17,311 bases of DNA from an uncultured Eubacteriales bacterium (GCA_900320235.1 ONRO01000236.1:1-17311); one strand, 5' to 3'; positions 1-8,680 are shown, numbered from the stretch's first letter. Numbers and translations: made by a program. The notes: generated by a model not told the origin, from the sequence alone.

Positions 1-125
1 AATAATCCGCAATGGATCAAATGCGGAAACTGACAGGATTTTAAGCTGGACATAAAAGTGCGGTCAGCAAACCCTTTATGAATTCTAAAAACTCTCATTT
101 GCAGATTATGAAAGAGCAGCCGAAA

Positions 126-467
126 AATATGAACAGCTTTCTTCCATATAAGATAATAACGGTGAATAATTAAGCATATTTTCTTGTTAATGCAGGAAAT
201 GAGAATTATAAAGATGAAAAATCTATGGATAAATATACAGAGGTAGTTTTTATTTTCGTAAGTAACGGTCACATAAGGATATATTTTACAGATAAAAGAA
301 TAATGATAGTGGTCCATACACCTGCATAATTTATCAGATATGCTTTTCCAGATAAAATCTTTAAAAAAGAGAATATTATCATTATAGACTGCGCAGGAGG
401 ATGAGGCGGAAATTCTGGTGTACTCAGACCGGATGATATGAAAGAATATTATATATTTTCCGAATGA
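126..467 (+). pseudogene. Possible decayed S41-type peptidase remnant
   Basis: Read in the frame starting at 210, this stretch gives long protein-like runs broken by stop codons at 171, 327, 402 and 465. The segment at 372-425 reads IIIIDCAGG-stop-GGNSG, which resembles the hydrophobic strand plus Gly-rich turn (IID-x-RGNGGG) of tail-specific C-terminal processing peptidases (S41). The residues around it (RYAFPDKIFKKEN before, RPDDMKEYYIFSE after) also look coding. No ribosome binding site or start was identified, and the N-terminal part is not recognisable. The stops are seen directly. The family assignment rests on one short motif and is an inference. It could instead be chance open frame in AT-rich DNA. 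Confidence 0.3.
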
Positions 468-565
468 ATAAAAGTGTTTCAGTAAGTTATAATCGGCTAA
501 TTATTTATTTTGCAAAGGAGAATATGAGATCAAGGATGATCTGAGATCTGCATAAAAGTATTATT

Positions 566-2203
566 ATGAAAAGGAAAAAAAGATTTTTTAATGGTATTGT
601 ATTCAAGAGCTTATCAGGAATAATAATAATACTCGTAATATATTCAGTAATAGTCAGTTTGATCGGCTTCAGCGGATTTACCGATGCACTTCTGACACAG
701 TATCAGGATGGAGCATTCCGTACAGCAGATGCTGCGTCATTGCGTATACAGGCTGACAGGATAAAGGAGTATTCTGAAAAAGGATGGGAATCATCAGAAT
801 ACAAACGTATCTGGGATGAGCTTGACAAACTTTGTAATTCCACTGGAGTAACTTTTATTTATGTTATCCGTCCTGACCTGACAGATTACGCACATATTAC
901 CTTTTTGTTTTCGACAATCAATCATGACTCCGAATTCACATGTTATGAATTCGGATATGTGCGTGAAACAACGAATGATGAATATCGACAGAAGTACAGA
1001 AATCTTTACGAAGGTACATCAGAACAGGAGCTTGTTGTAAGAGACCGGGGATATATTGAAACCGAGCCTCATATTACAGCGATGATTCCTCTGAAAGATT
1101 CAGCAGGAAATACACAGGCAATACTCTGCGTTCAGCGACAGATGGATGTATTGACAGAGGCAAGAAATAATTATGTAAGAAATATTGTTCTTGTGCTGAT
1201 AATACTTGGTTCAATAGTTGTTGTTTGTCAGGGAGTATTTCTGAATCATGTTTGTCTGCGACCTGTAAAGGAGATCAATAAGGAAGCAAGTCGTTTCGCA
1301 AAGGAGAACACAAGTTCTGAAAGGAAACTGACATCGATTATCCATAATCGTGATGAGATCGGCGTTCTGGCAGATTCAATTGACTGCATGGAAGAAAGAA
1401 TTGTAAAATATGTTGACGACCTGACAACTATCACAGCTGAAAAGGAGCGTATCATTACTGAGCTTTCGCTTGCAAGAAAGATTCAGTCAAATATGCTTCC
1501 GAACCAATTCCCGCCATTTCCGGACAGAGCAGAATTTGATATATTTGCATCTATGAATCCGGCAAAGGAAGTCGGCGGAGATTTTTACGATTATTTTCTT
1601 GTAGATGAAGATCATTTATGTCTGGTGATTGCGGATGTTTCCGGAAAAGGTGTACCAGCAGCACTTTTTATGATGGCATCGAAGATAATTATCGGAAATT
1701 ATGCAAAGATGGGTAAAAGTCCGGGGAAAATACTTGAAGCTGCAAATAAAACTATCTGTTCAAATAACAAAGAGGATATGTTTGTAACAGTATGGCTGGG
1801 GGTATTTGAAATATCAACCGGACGGCTTACAGCGGCAAATGCCGGACATGAATATCCGGTATTGAAACAGCCGGGAAAAAACTTTGAATTAGTTCGTGAT
1901 AATCATGGATTTGTTATCGGCGGAATGGACGGGATGAAATACAAAGAATATGAGATAGAACTCAAGCCCGGATCAAGGCTGTTTGTATATACAGACGGTG
2001 TTCCGGAAGCATCAGACAGTAACAATGATTTATTCGGTACAGAAAGGATGATCGAAGCTCTGAATATTGAGCCGGAAGCTTCACCAAAAAAGATTCTGGA
2101 AAATGTACATGATGCAGTTGAAGGTTTTGTAAAGGATGCAGAGCAATTCGATGATCTCACGATGCTATGTTTTGAATATAAAGGAAAAAACGATAAAAAC
2201 TGA
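566..2203 (+). CDS. Membrane sensor SpoIIE-family PP2C serine phosphatase
   Basis: A 545-residue membrane-anchored protein phosphatase that should dephosphorylate a phosphoserine STAS-domain antagonist in a partner-switching pathway. Residues 15-37 and 205-226 are membrane segments bracketing an extracytoplasmic sensor of about 165 residues, probably Cache-like. A HAMP-like region (about 227-282) and a helical linker lead to the SpoIIE/PP2C domain (about 328-537). The metal-binding motifs are intact: GGDFYD (337-342), DVSGKG (357-362), NAGHEYP (425-431), TDG (476-478) and FDD (528-530). The start is uncertain. ATG 566 has no clear ribosome binding site, whereas AAGGAG at 515-520 precedes an in-frame ATG at 524 that stops at TGA 542. 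A weak -10 (TATAAT, 488-493) lies upstream. The HD-GYP gene follows after 97 bp and carries a similar sensor. Confidence 0.9.
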   Translation: MKRKKRFFNGIVFKSLSGIIIILVIYSVIVSLIGFSGFTDALLTQYQDGAFRTADAASLRIQADRIKEYSEKGWESSEYKRIWDELDKLCNSTGVTFIYVIRPDLTDYAHITFLFSTINHDSEFTCYEFGYVRETTNDEYRQKYRNLYEGTSEQELVVRDRGYIETEPHITAMIPLKDSAGNTQAILCVQRQMDVLTEARNNYVRNIVLVLIILGSIVVVCQGVFLNHVCLRPVKEINKEASRFAKENTSSERKLTSIIHNRDEIGVLADSIDCMEERIVKYVDDLTTITAEKERIITELSLARKIQSNMLPNQFPPFPDRAEFDIFASMNPAKEVGGDFYDYFLVDEDHLCLVIADVSGKGVPAALFMMASKIIIGNYAKMGKSPGKILEAANKTICSNNKEDMFVTVWLGVFEISTGRLTAANAGHEYPVLKQPGKNFELVRDNHGFVIGGMDGMKYKEYEIELKPGSRLFVYTDGVPEASDSNNDLFGTERMIEALNIEPEASPKKILENVHDAVEGFVKDAEQFDDLTMLCFEYKGKNDKN

Positions 2204-2300
2204 AATAGAAAACACTGTGAAAAGAACTGTAAATTCAGATGGATTATTCTGATCAGATTGATAGCTTGTATTTAAAAATTCATGAATCGGGGAATTAAAA

Positions 2301-3689
2301 ATGAAAAAAGAAAAAAGCACAAAATCAGATTCTTTCTATGAAAAAAGACATAATGAAAGACGGATAAAGTTAATGATCATACTTGTAGTATTGGTTGTGG
2401 TGCTTACCGTAGCTGATTCAGTATTAAGTATCCAGCTTTTTTCAGAATCTGTAAAGGAAGAAAAAATACAGACGGCAACCGGAACAGTAAGCCTTGCTGC
2501 GTCATTTATTGATACAGACAGAGTTGATGACTATCTTAAACTCGGAGAAGATACTCCCGGATATAAAGAAACGAGAAAAACATTGTATAATATCAGGAAT
2601 AATTCAGCCGGAATTGAATATTTATATGTTCTCCGGATCGAGAAAGATGGATGTCATTTTATTTTTGATCTTGACAGTAATAATAAAAACGGAGTAGAAG
2701 CATACAAGCCGGGAGAAGTAGTTGAATTTGAGGAAGCATTTAAACCGTATCTTCCTGATTTGTTTGCCGGAAAGGAGATAGCACCGATAGAGTCCAATGA
2801 TACCAGTGGATGGCTTCTTACAATATATAAGCCGGTATATGATAAAAACGGAAAATGTACATGCTATGTCGGTGCAGATATATCTCTGACAGATATCAGA
2901 GAAAAAATGTTCAGTTTACTGTTGAGCATATGTCTCAGTTCGCTGATATTTCTTATCCTAATTCTTGCAATTGCAGCATGGATTTCACACAATTACCGTA
3001 AGGTGACCGAGTGGGAGAATCTTGTTGATAAGCAGGAGAAGAGCAGACAATTGATAAGAGAAATAGTAACAGCATTTTCCAAAACAGTAGATATGAAAGA
3101 TAAATATACAAACGGACATTCTTTCAGAGTAGCGAAATATACAGCCATGCTCACAAGAGAACTGGGTTATGATGAGGAAACGATTGAAAAGTATTATAAT
3201 ATAGCTCTCATGCATGATATCGGAAAAATAGGTATACCTGAGGAAGTTCTGAACAAACCCGGAAAACTGACTGACGAAGAATTTGCAATAATCAAATCAC
3301 ATACCTCACTCGGAAATGATGTACTCAAAGATATCAGCATAATGCCGGATCTTGCAAAAGGAGCATGTGCACATCATGAACGTCCTGATGGAAAAGGATA
3401 TCCAAATGGTCTGGTCGGAGATGAGATTCCGAGAGTTGCCCAGATCATAGCAGTTGCAGATACTTTTGATGCAATGTATTCAAACCGTCCATACAGAAAA
3501 CGCATGAATTTCGATAAGGCAGTATCAATAATAAAGGAAGCATCCGGTACACAACTTACAAGTGATGTGGTAGATGCCTTTTTACGTCTTGTTGAGAATG
3601 GAGAATTCCGTGCATCTGATGACAACGGCGGAGGAAGCACCGAGGATATAGATAATATTCATAGTAAATATGATGAGGTAAAAGAATAA
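2301..3689 (+). CDS. Membrane sensor HD-GYP domain phosphodiesterase
   Basis: A 462-residue membrane protein that probably hydrolyses cyclic di-GMP. Residues 24-46 and about 203-228 are membrane segments with an extracytoplasmic sensor between them. A short helical linker (about 232-258) leads to a complete HD-GYP domain (about 259-432). Visible metal and signature residues are H273 in NGHSFR, HD at 305-306 with K309, H334, HHE at 358-360, DGKGYP at 363-368, and D387/D390 in ADTFDA. The sensor resembles that of the preceding phosphatase: AAS...DRV and YLYVLR here match AAS...DRI and FIYVIR there. The C-terminus (433-462) is a low-complexity acidic tail. The gene lies 97 bp after the phosphatase gene, probably in one transcript ending at the hairpin at 3727-3776. 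The ribosome binding site is weak (a GGGG about 10 nt upstream). Confidence 0.92.
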   Translation: MKKEKSTKSDSFYEKRHNERRIKLMIILVVLVVVLTVADSVLSIQLFSESVKEEKIQTATGTVSLAASFIDTDRVDDYLKLGEDTPGYKETRKTLYNIRNNSAGIEYLYVLRIEKDGCHFIFDLDSNNKNGVEAYKPGEVVEFEEAFKPYLPDLFAGKEIAPIESNDTSGWLLTIYKPVYDKNGKCTCYVGADISLTDIREKMFSLLLSICLSSLIFLILILAIAAWISHNYRKVTEWENLVDKQEKSRQLIREIVTAFSKTVDMKDKYTNGHSFRVAKYTAMLTRELGYDEETIEKYYNIALMHDIGKIGIPEEVLNKPGKLTDEEFAIIKSHTSLGNDVLKDISIMPDLAKGACAHHERPDGKGYPNGLVGDEIPRVAQIIAVADTFDAMYSNRPYRKRMNFDKAVSIIKEASGTQLTSDVVDAFLRLVENGEFRASDDNGGGSTEDIDNIHSKYDEVKE

Positions 3690-3726
3690 ATACCTCCTGA
3701 TATATATAGCAGAACAACAGCAAAAA

Positions 3727-3776
3727 ACAGCTGCCGCACAGGCGTAAAACAAACGCAGTGCGGCAGCTGTTTTTTT
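3727..3776. terminator. Bidirectional intrinsic terminator
   Basis: A perfect 13-bp inverted repeat pairs ACAGCTGCCGCAC (3727-3739) with GTGCGGCAGCTGT (3758-3770). The 18-nt loop contains a further GCGT/ACGC pairing. Six T follow on the plus strand (3771-3776) and a run of A precedes (3722-3727), so it has a U-tract in both directions. It lies between the convergent ends of the HD-GYP gene and the esterase gene. A second hairpin with 8-bp arms (3816-3823 and 3832-3839) abuts the esterase stop codon but has no U-tract. Confidence 0.92.
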
Positions 3777-3838
3777 CACAGTCAGTTTAATTCAAAAAGA
3801 CTCGATTACTCAGATAACAACAGAAAATATGCTGTTGT

Positions 3839-4648
3839 TTATTGCTGAGTGAGAAATTTATGAAGAAATGCTCTGAAATTGATTTCCCATGCATTTTCAT
3901 GGTGTTTTTGTTCAGGCATTACCTTTTTAAATAATTGTTTATGCGGATAGCAGTTTTCTAATAATCCGCAGACCCATTCAAACTGAACGTCAAGCAGTTT
4001 TTCCATATCATCTGCGCCGCCCATATACATGTACAGGTAAGGCAGATCATTAATATCCTGAATTGTACAACGGATCCATTTTTCAAGATCATTTCTGTCG
4101 TACATTATAAATACAGGTGAAAAAACTCCGCCGTATGAAAAGATTTCAGGATGACTGAGAACTGTAAAAAAGGAAAACAATCCGCCGGAGGAACTGCCGC
4201 AAAATGCAGTATTATTCCGTCCTGTTTTTACAGGAAAGCGCTGCTCAACAGCAGGCATAACAGTATTCAAAATAAATTCGTCAAATAATTCACCTTCAGG
4301 AACGAGCATTTTTCTGACAGGTTCGGGCATTTCAGGAGGAAAAATGAAATTACCGATGTTCTTTGGTGTAAGTTCGTTAGTTCGCTCCATCGGAGTTGAG
4401 TCGTTATGGATACCGACTATTATTGCAGCTTTTCCGTTATTATTATATTCTTCTTTGACAGCATCATGTGTAAACCAGCTTCCGAGCTGACCTCTGTCCT
4501 TTTCAAATTCAAAAAGATTTTGTCCGTCTGTCATATAGATAACAGGGAAAGTTTCGCCCTCTTCATGTGAAGGTACATAAACACGAACAGTTTTGTTTTT
4601 ATTCTGAGAATAGGGAAGCGATAACACAAATATTTCTTCATTAATCAT
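3839..4648 (-). CDS. Esterase family alpha/beta hydrolase (enterochelin-esterase-like)
   Basis: A 269-residue cytoplasmic hydrolase of the putative esterase family (Pfam PF00756), which includes esterase D and the siderophore esterases. The substrate cannot be read from the sequence. The N-terminal strand region has VIYMTDGQNLF (36-46). The nucleophile elbow is GSSSGG (151-156), with Ser153 as the likely nucleophile. An acidic residue in GGADD (210-214) and the His of KHHENAW (248-254) complete a plausible triad; GVFSP (174-178) is also typical of the family. There is no signal peptide, so it acts inside the cell. It starts 4 bp after the stop of the serine-hydrolase lipoprotein gene, and its AAAGGAG lies inside the last codons of that gene, which suggests translational coupling. 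Last gene of its operon. Confidence 0.85.
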   Translation of the reverse strand: MINEEIFVLSLPYSQNKNKTVRVYVPSHEEGETFPVIYMTDGQNLFEFEKDRGQLGSWFTHDAVKEEYNNNGKAAIIVGIHNDSTPMERTNELTPKNIGNFIFPPEMPEPVRKMLVPEGELFDEFILNTVMPAVEQRFPVKTGRNNTAFCGSSSGGLFSFFTVLSHPEIFSYGGVFSPVFIMYDRNDLEKWIRCTIQDINDLPYLYMYMGGADDMEKLLDVQFEWVCGLLENCYPHKQLFKKVMPEQKHHENAWEINFRAFLHKFLTQQ

Positions 4649-4652
4649 ATGA

Positions 4653-5867
4653 TCATTCTCCTTTCACGATATTTGCGACCTGATCAATAGTAGTAAGAAC
4701 AGCATTTTGTTTAAGAGTGCTGCTTGAGAAAAAGATTGTAATATTGTTTTCAGTATCCATATAATCTGCTCCGCAGTATGATCCGATCAGACCGGGATGA
4801 CCAAAGCCGTCAGATATGCTGGTAAAAAAGCCAAAGCCGTAATTATTACCGGGAGAATAGTTTGTTATCATAGCTTTGAAGCTTTCCTCGGAAATAACCT
4901 TACCTGTGGAAAGGGCATTCAGCCAGATAGTAGTATCTTCAGCAGTTGTAATGAGATCACCGGCACCTTTAGTAAGACCGGGCTGCAGATCGATATTTTT
5001 GTAAGAAACACCATTTGCCCATTCAGCACCCTTGGTCATTTCTTCAATTGAACCTGTATGATTCATATCGAGTGGGCTGAAGAAATTCTCTCTCAGGAAG
5101 TCAATATATTTTTTTCCTGAAACAGATTCAACTATATTGCTGAGCAGGAAGTAGTTGGTATTTGAATAAGCAAATGCGACATCAGTCTGTTCAGGTGCAG
5201 GTGTGCTGAAGAGCCATTTCATAACAGCTTCTGTATTTTCCTCATCTGATTTGTCAGCTGAAACGACATCATATAATGATTCCTCAAAATTCTTTATTCC
5301 CGAGCGCATGGAAAGCATACTTTTCAGAGTAACCTTATCTGAATTTTTATATTCGGGATAATACTTGTCAAGAGTATCGTTAATGCTTAATTTGTTTTGC
5401 TCCTGAAGAAGCATTACAGCAGCCGCACAGAATTGTTTTGACATAGATCCGACAGGCATGGGGGTTTCAGCAGTATATGGTTCGCCTTTTTCATTGTTTC
5501 CTCTGATATAGGCTACTGCCGCTCTGCCGTTTTTTTCGGCATAAAGAACACCCTCAAAGTCTTCAGCTTCAAGCAGTTCGCTGACTTTCTTTTCAGTTTC
5601 TGATAATTCCGTATCTGATACATCATCAGAAGCAGCATCAGAAGTTTCTTCTGAAGAGCTTTCAGCGGAATCCTCAGAAGAATCAGAAACAGGCTCTGAT
5701 GAATTATGAGAATCATCATTTTCTGATGAAGCAGTATTATCAGAAGAAGAGCTTTCAGCAGATGATGAAACAGAAGAATTGTCTTTTTCTGAATTATTCT
5801 GCGAAGTGCAGGCAGTAAATGAGCAAATCAGAAGAGAGCATAGAATAATTGAAATTACTTTTTTCAT
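4653..5867 (-). CDS. Beta-lactamase-fold serine hydrolase lipoprotein
   Basis: A 404-residue secreted lipoprotein of the class C beta-lactamase / penicillin-binding-protein-like family (PF00144). Members act as D-Ala peptidases, esterases or lactamases; the substrate here is unknown. The signal peptide ends in a lipobox (FTAC, Cys20), so the mature protein should be anchored to the outer face of the membrane. Residues about 25-90 form a Ser/Glu/Asp-rich low-complexity spacer that would hold the catalytic domain away from the membrane. Catalytic motifs are SMSK (141-144), YSN (234-236) and HPG (357-359). I chose ATG 5867 because GGAGG precedes it by 10 nt; the in-frame TTG at 5891 would put that site inside the coding region and extend the signal peptide. 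It lies 36 bp after the MutS-like gene and 4 bp before the esterase gene. Substrate transfer to antibiotics is not implied. Confidence 0.88.
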   Translation of the reverse strand: MKKVISIILCSLLICSFTACTSQNNSEKDNSSVSSSAESSSSDNTASSENDDSHNSSEPVSDSSEDSAESSSEETSDAASDDVSDTELSETEKKVSELLEAEDFEGVLYAEKNGRAAVAYIRGNNEKGEPYTAETPMPVGSMSKQFCAAAVMLLQEQNKLSINDTLDKYYPEYKNSDKVTLKSMLSMRSGIKNFEESLYDVVSADKSDEENTEAVMKWLFSTPAPEQTDVAFAYSNTNYFLLSNIVESVSGKKYIDFLRENFFSPLDMNHTGSIEEMTKGAEWANGVSYKNIDLQPGLTKGAGDLITTAEDTTIWLNALSTGKVISEESFKAMITNYSPGNNYGFGFFTSISDGFGHPGLIGSYCGADYMDTENNITIFFSSSTLKQNAVLTTIDQVANIVKGE

Positions 5868-5903
5868 AAATAATAAACCTCCGTTATTCAATAATGCATA
5901 TAT

Positions 5904-7541
5904 TCAGGCAGAGTTTTTCATCTGAGTCTTACATGAGATAGAATCTCTAAGCTGAGTGAACGAAACGCCGTATTTTTCTGCGATATCTCTGGCATAGCTT
6001 ACGCCCTCCGGAGGAGCAATGAATACTTTATAGGATCTCTGACCCTCATGTATACCTGTAATAAGTGAAGCAACCCTGAGATCACCTTCAAGTGAATTCA
6101 TAGTGTCAAGCTCCATAGCAAGCTCATGCATATGAGTATTGAAAATTGTTCTTGCACCGAGGAATCTTAGAGCCTTCACTACATCCTTAGCAATATAAAG
6201 ACCCTCAGTAAAAGAGGTTGTAGCAAGCGACTCATTAAAGAGCAGAAGACTTTTATCAGTAGCAGTTGCAAAGATCTCACTCAGTCTTTTTGATTCCTCG
6301 CCAAGTCTTCCGAGATTGACTGTCTGGTTTTCATCAGCCGGGAAATGAGTTAAAATATTATCACAGGGTGAAAGACTTAATGATTCAGCAGGAACATAAA
6401 TACCATGCTGAGCAAGAAGGAATAATAATCCGACAGCCTGAGTAAAGGTTGTTTTTCCGCCTCTGTTCGGACCCGTCATTATGTAAATGCCATGATTATC
6501 AGTAAATTCAAAATCATTTGTAATAATATCGATATTCTTACCTTTAAGAATCTGTAAAGCAAGTTTGATATCATATATTCCCTTTGATTTAAGTGTTTTT
6601 CTTCCGATATCAAGTATCATAGGTTTTGAAACAGGGAGTCCTGTATTCCTGACTTTTGTACAGAATTCAGTCCAGCGGATATAGAAAAGAAGATCGGGAA
6701 TAAGCTTTGTAAGGCCATAACCGCTGATATTGACATATCTTGAGAGTTTAGTTTTAAGATGTTTTACAGTTGAGCCGAGCATTTCGGATACAACACGGCG
6801 AAGATTATTCATAAGCGGAGAATCTTCAGCAGAAGTACCGACTGTATGCATTTTAGCCATACCGTCAAATGATGAACCGCCGAGCAGTTCATTCTTTTTA
6901 GAAGCAAATTTAAAGAATCTGCTGAAAATACCAGTTCTCCAGAATCTGTCACGATTGATTGAAACGATACCGACTTCAACCGGACGCAGTCTGCTGTCAA
7001 GGTTTACTCCGAGGGAAACGCTTCGGATCTCGGCGGTTTCACTGACCATATCATTGATATCAGCAGATAACTGATCGAAACCGCTTTCATTGAATACAGA
7101 AGAAACATATTTCTTCATTTGTTTAAGACCGGCAGATTTAACATTAGTATCAGCAAGAGCCTGATTGAGACCGGAGATACATTTTACATAGACCTCAAGT
7201 TCCTGAAGGCGGTCGATAAGCTGCCAGAGGGGAGTATCTGTATCATCCTGATAGTTTTTCTTAACAGAGCTGAGGAAGTCGAGCTGCTCTAACATATCCT
7301 TAAGTTTTTCTCTGAGTTCGGGATAATTCATAAGATCATCAAAAATATCACATCTGTATCGAATCACCGCAGGATCACATTCAAGATTCATCATCATTCG
7401 TCTGAGAGTTTTTTTCTCAGCTTCGCTTTCGGAAATATAATCAAGTATAGTGTCAAGTGAAAGGCTGTTTATTGTATCTTCGCTGAGTGTCTGACAGTCC
7501 GTTTTTTTTCCTGAGGGATATAACAAGCTGAAATCTTCCAT
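5904..7541 (-). CDS. MutS-like ATPase lacking mismatch-recognition domain
   Basis: A 545-residue protein with an N-terminal helical region (about 25-300) resembling the MutS lever/clamp domains and a C-terminal MutS-type ABC ATPase (about 305-530). The Walker A motif is TGPNRGGKT (356-364), the D-loop region is NESLATTS (436-443) and the switch His lies in NTHMHEL (468-474). The Walker B strand is LLLFNE (432-437), with Asn where classical MutS has Asp before the catalytic Glu. There is no N-terminal mismatch-binding domain and no C-terminal Smr domain, so it is neither MutS nor typical MutS2; it belongs to the poorly studied MutS-like ATPases, and its substrate is unknown. GGAG with 8-nt spacing precedes ATG 7541. 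It heads a likely operon with the two hydrolase genes and has a long structured leader. Confidence 0.85.
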   Translation of the reverse strand: MEDFSLLYPSGKKTDCQTLSEDTINSLSLDTILDYISESEAEKKTLRRMMMNLECDPAVIRYRCDIFDDLMNYPELREKLKDMLEQLDFLSSVKKNYQDDTDTPLWQLIDRLQELEVYVKCISGLNQALADTNVKSAGLKQMKKYVSSVFNESGFDQLSADINDMVSETAEIRSVSLGVNLDSRLRPVEVGIVSINRDRFWRTGIFSRFFKFASKKNELLGGSSFDGMAKMHTVGTSAEDSPLMNNLRRVVSEMLGSTVKHLKTKLSRYVNISGYGLTKLIPDLLFYIRWTEFCTKVRNTGLPVSKPMILDIGRKTLKSKGIYDIKLALQILKGKNIDIITNDFEFTDNHGIYIMTGPNRGGKTTFTQAVGLLFLLAQHGIYVPAESLSLSPCDNILTHFPADENQTVNLGRLGEESKRLSEIFATATDKSLLLFNESLATTSFTEGLYIAKDVVKALRFLGARTIFNTHMHELAMELDTMNSLEGDLRVASLITGIHEGQRSYKVFIAPPEGVSYARDIAEKYGVSFTQLRDSISCKTQMKNSA

Positions 7542-7609
7542 AATAATTACTCCGTATCATAATATTTGGCAGATAAAAAATGACTTCTGACAGAAAATGT
7601 AATATTTAT

Positions 7610-7707
7610 GGAAACACTGAAATAAAACTCTGTCTTTGCTGATTATCAGAGCAGTGAGCTGTTTCTGGAGCTTAGCTCACGCCGGATTGAAATGCATCAG
7701 CGTTTCC
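7610..7707 (-). ncRNA. Candidate structured leader RNA (three-helix junction)
   Basis: This lies in the roughly 190-nt leader between the predicted start of transcription (about 7728) and the MutS-like gene. Read as minus-strand RNA, GGAAACGCUG (7707-7698) pairs with CAGUGUUUCC (7619-7610) as 10 contiguous pairs including one G-U. On the plus strand the same position would be an A-C clash, so the fold favours the minus-strand transcript. Inside are a 7-bp helix (GTGAGCT 7654-7660 with AGCTCAC 7674-7680) and a 5-bp helix (CTCTG 7628-7632 with CAGAG 7647-7651). I do not recognise it as a known riboswitch class. Confidence 0.45.
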
Positions 7708-7734
7708 TTTGTTTTTTCAGTTCTGCCTGATATT

Positions 7735-7763
7735 ATTATAAATCCGCGATTGTAAAAAAACAA
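7735..7763 (-). promoter_or_regulatory. Sigma-A promoter for the MutS-like operon
   Basis: On the minus strand, TTGTTT (7763-7758) and TATAAT (7740-7735) are separated by exactly 17 bp. Transcription should begin near 7728, giving a long leader before ATG 7541. The -35 overlaps a GATTGT-A6-ACAATC inverted repeat (7748-7765), which could bind a regulator. Confidence 0.65.
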
Positions 7764-7815
7764 TCAATTATGTCTGATTAATTGCAATTGAATTAATATA
7801 AGATAAACGGAGCGT

Positions 7816-8655
7816 TTATAGAAAAGGCTTGGTTCTGTCGAATCTGCCAAAGAACAGATGAATATTCTTTTTAGCAATTTCATCGGCAAAGCAAAGAAGA
7901 GGGATAAAGAAGCTTTCCTTTCTGAAAGTATATGAATTCAGATCTCCGTTTGCAGTAGCAACTACTGTGCGTGTAGTAAGATTAAAGCTGCACAGAGTAT
8001 CCATACACCGGTCAACCTCATTCTGATCGATTCCGGTATTTTTACTGATGAGTGAAGTTGCAACAGGCATATTTTGCAGAGAATAGATATAGAAAATGAT
8101 CTTGAGAAGCTTTTTGTCAGAGAATAATTCAAAAACCTTTCTGATACTTTCAAAATCCTCAAGCTGATTGATAATACGTCCGTTCTCAGGCTCAACCATA
8201 AAAAAGAAATAATGAAAATCATTTGTCATTCTGACATCAGCAATACCGCTGTCGCTGATGATTTTAGCATAATAATCTATTGTTTTATCATGTGCGATGG
8301 CAGAATCCCTGATAAATTTATTCATAAAATCGTCTAGTAAAGATATATCGCTCATAAGTCCAAATTCAATTGCCCAGCAAAGACTGAAAGCATATTTGTA
8401 TGCATCCTCGTGAGACATCTGGCAAAGCTGTTTTGCGAGTGAAAGTGCATAGCTTTGCTCCTCTCTGCCAAAAAGCGAGTCAATACTTACTCCAAGAACA
8501 TCTGACAGATGTGGCAGAATATCAGCATCAGGAGTACCGCCGCGTTCCCATCTTGATACTGCCTGGGTAGTAACGCCGATAAGCTGACCGAGCTGTTCCT
8601 GAGTAATACCTTTTTCAATCCGGTATTTTTTGATTTGTTCACCGATAACATTCAT
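7816..8655 (-). CDS. XRE-family helix-turn-helix transcriptional regulator
   Basis: A 279-residue DNA-binding protein. The N-terminal HTH_3 (Cro/CI-type) domain spans about residues 5-60, with the classic pattern GITQEQLGQLIGV followed by the recognition helix TTQAVSRWERG and the ending LGVSIDSLF. The remaining 215 residues are mostly helical and I do not recognise them. Residues about 195-240 (SKNTGIDQNEVDRCMDTL and the following strand pair) look like a winged-helix fold, so this may be a two-headed or ligand-sensing regulator. GGGGG lies 8 nt before ATG 8655. The gene has its own promoter, which is overlapped by a perfect inverted repeat, consistent with autoregulation. Its nearest downstream target is the MutS-like operon, and it could regulate that too. 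Confidence 0.88.
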   Translation of the reverse strand: MNVIGEQIKKYRIEKGITQEQLGQLIGVTTQAVSRWERGGTPDADILPHLSDVLGVSIDSLFGREEQSYALSLAKQLCQMSHEDAYKYAFSLCWAIEFGLMSDISLLDDFMNKFIRDSAIAHDKTIDYYAKIISDSGIADVRMTNDFHYFFFMVEPENGRIINQLEDFESIRKVFELFSDKKLLKIIFYIYSLQNMPVATSLISKNTGIDQNEVDRCMDTLCSFNLTTRTVVATANGDLNSYTFRKESFFIPLLCFADEIAKKNIHLFFGRFDRTKPFL

Positions 8656-8680
8656 GAATTTAGCCCCCGTTGAATATAGT

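Noticed and set aside
5868..5891. Upstream TTG start for the serine-hydrolase lipoprotein
   Set aside because: It would place the GGAGG site inside the coding region and add residues ahead of a normal lipoprotein signal peptide.
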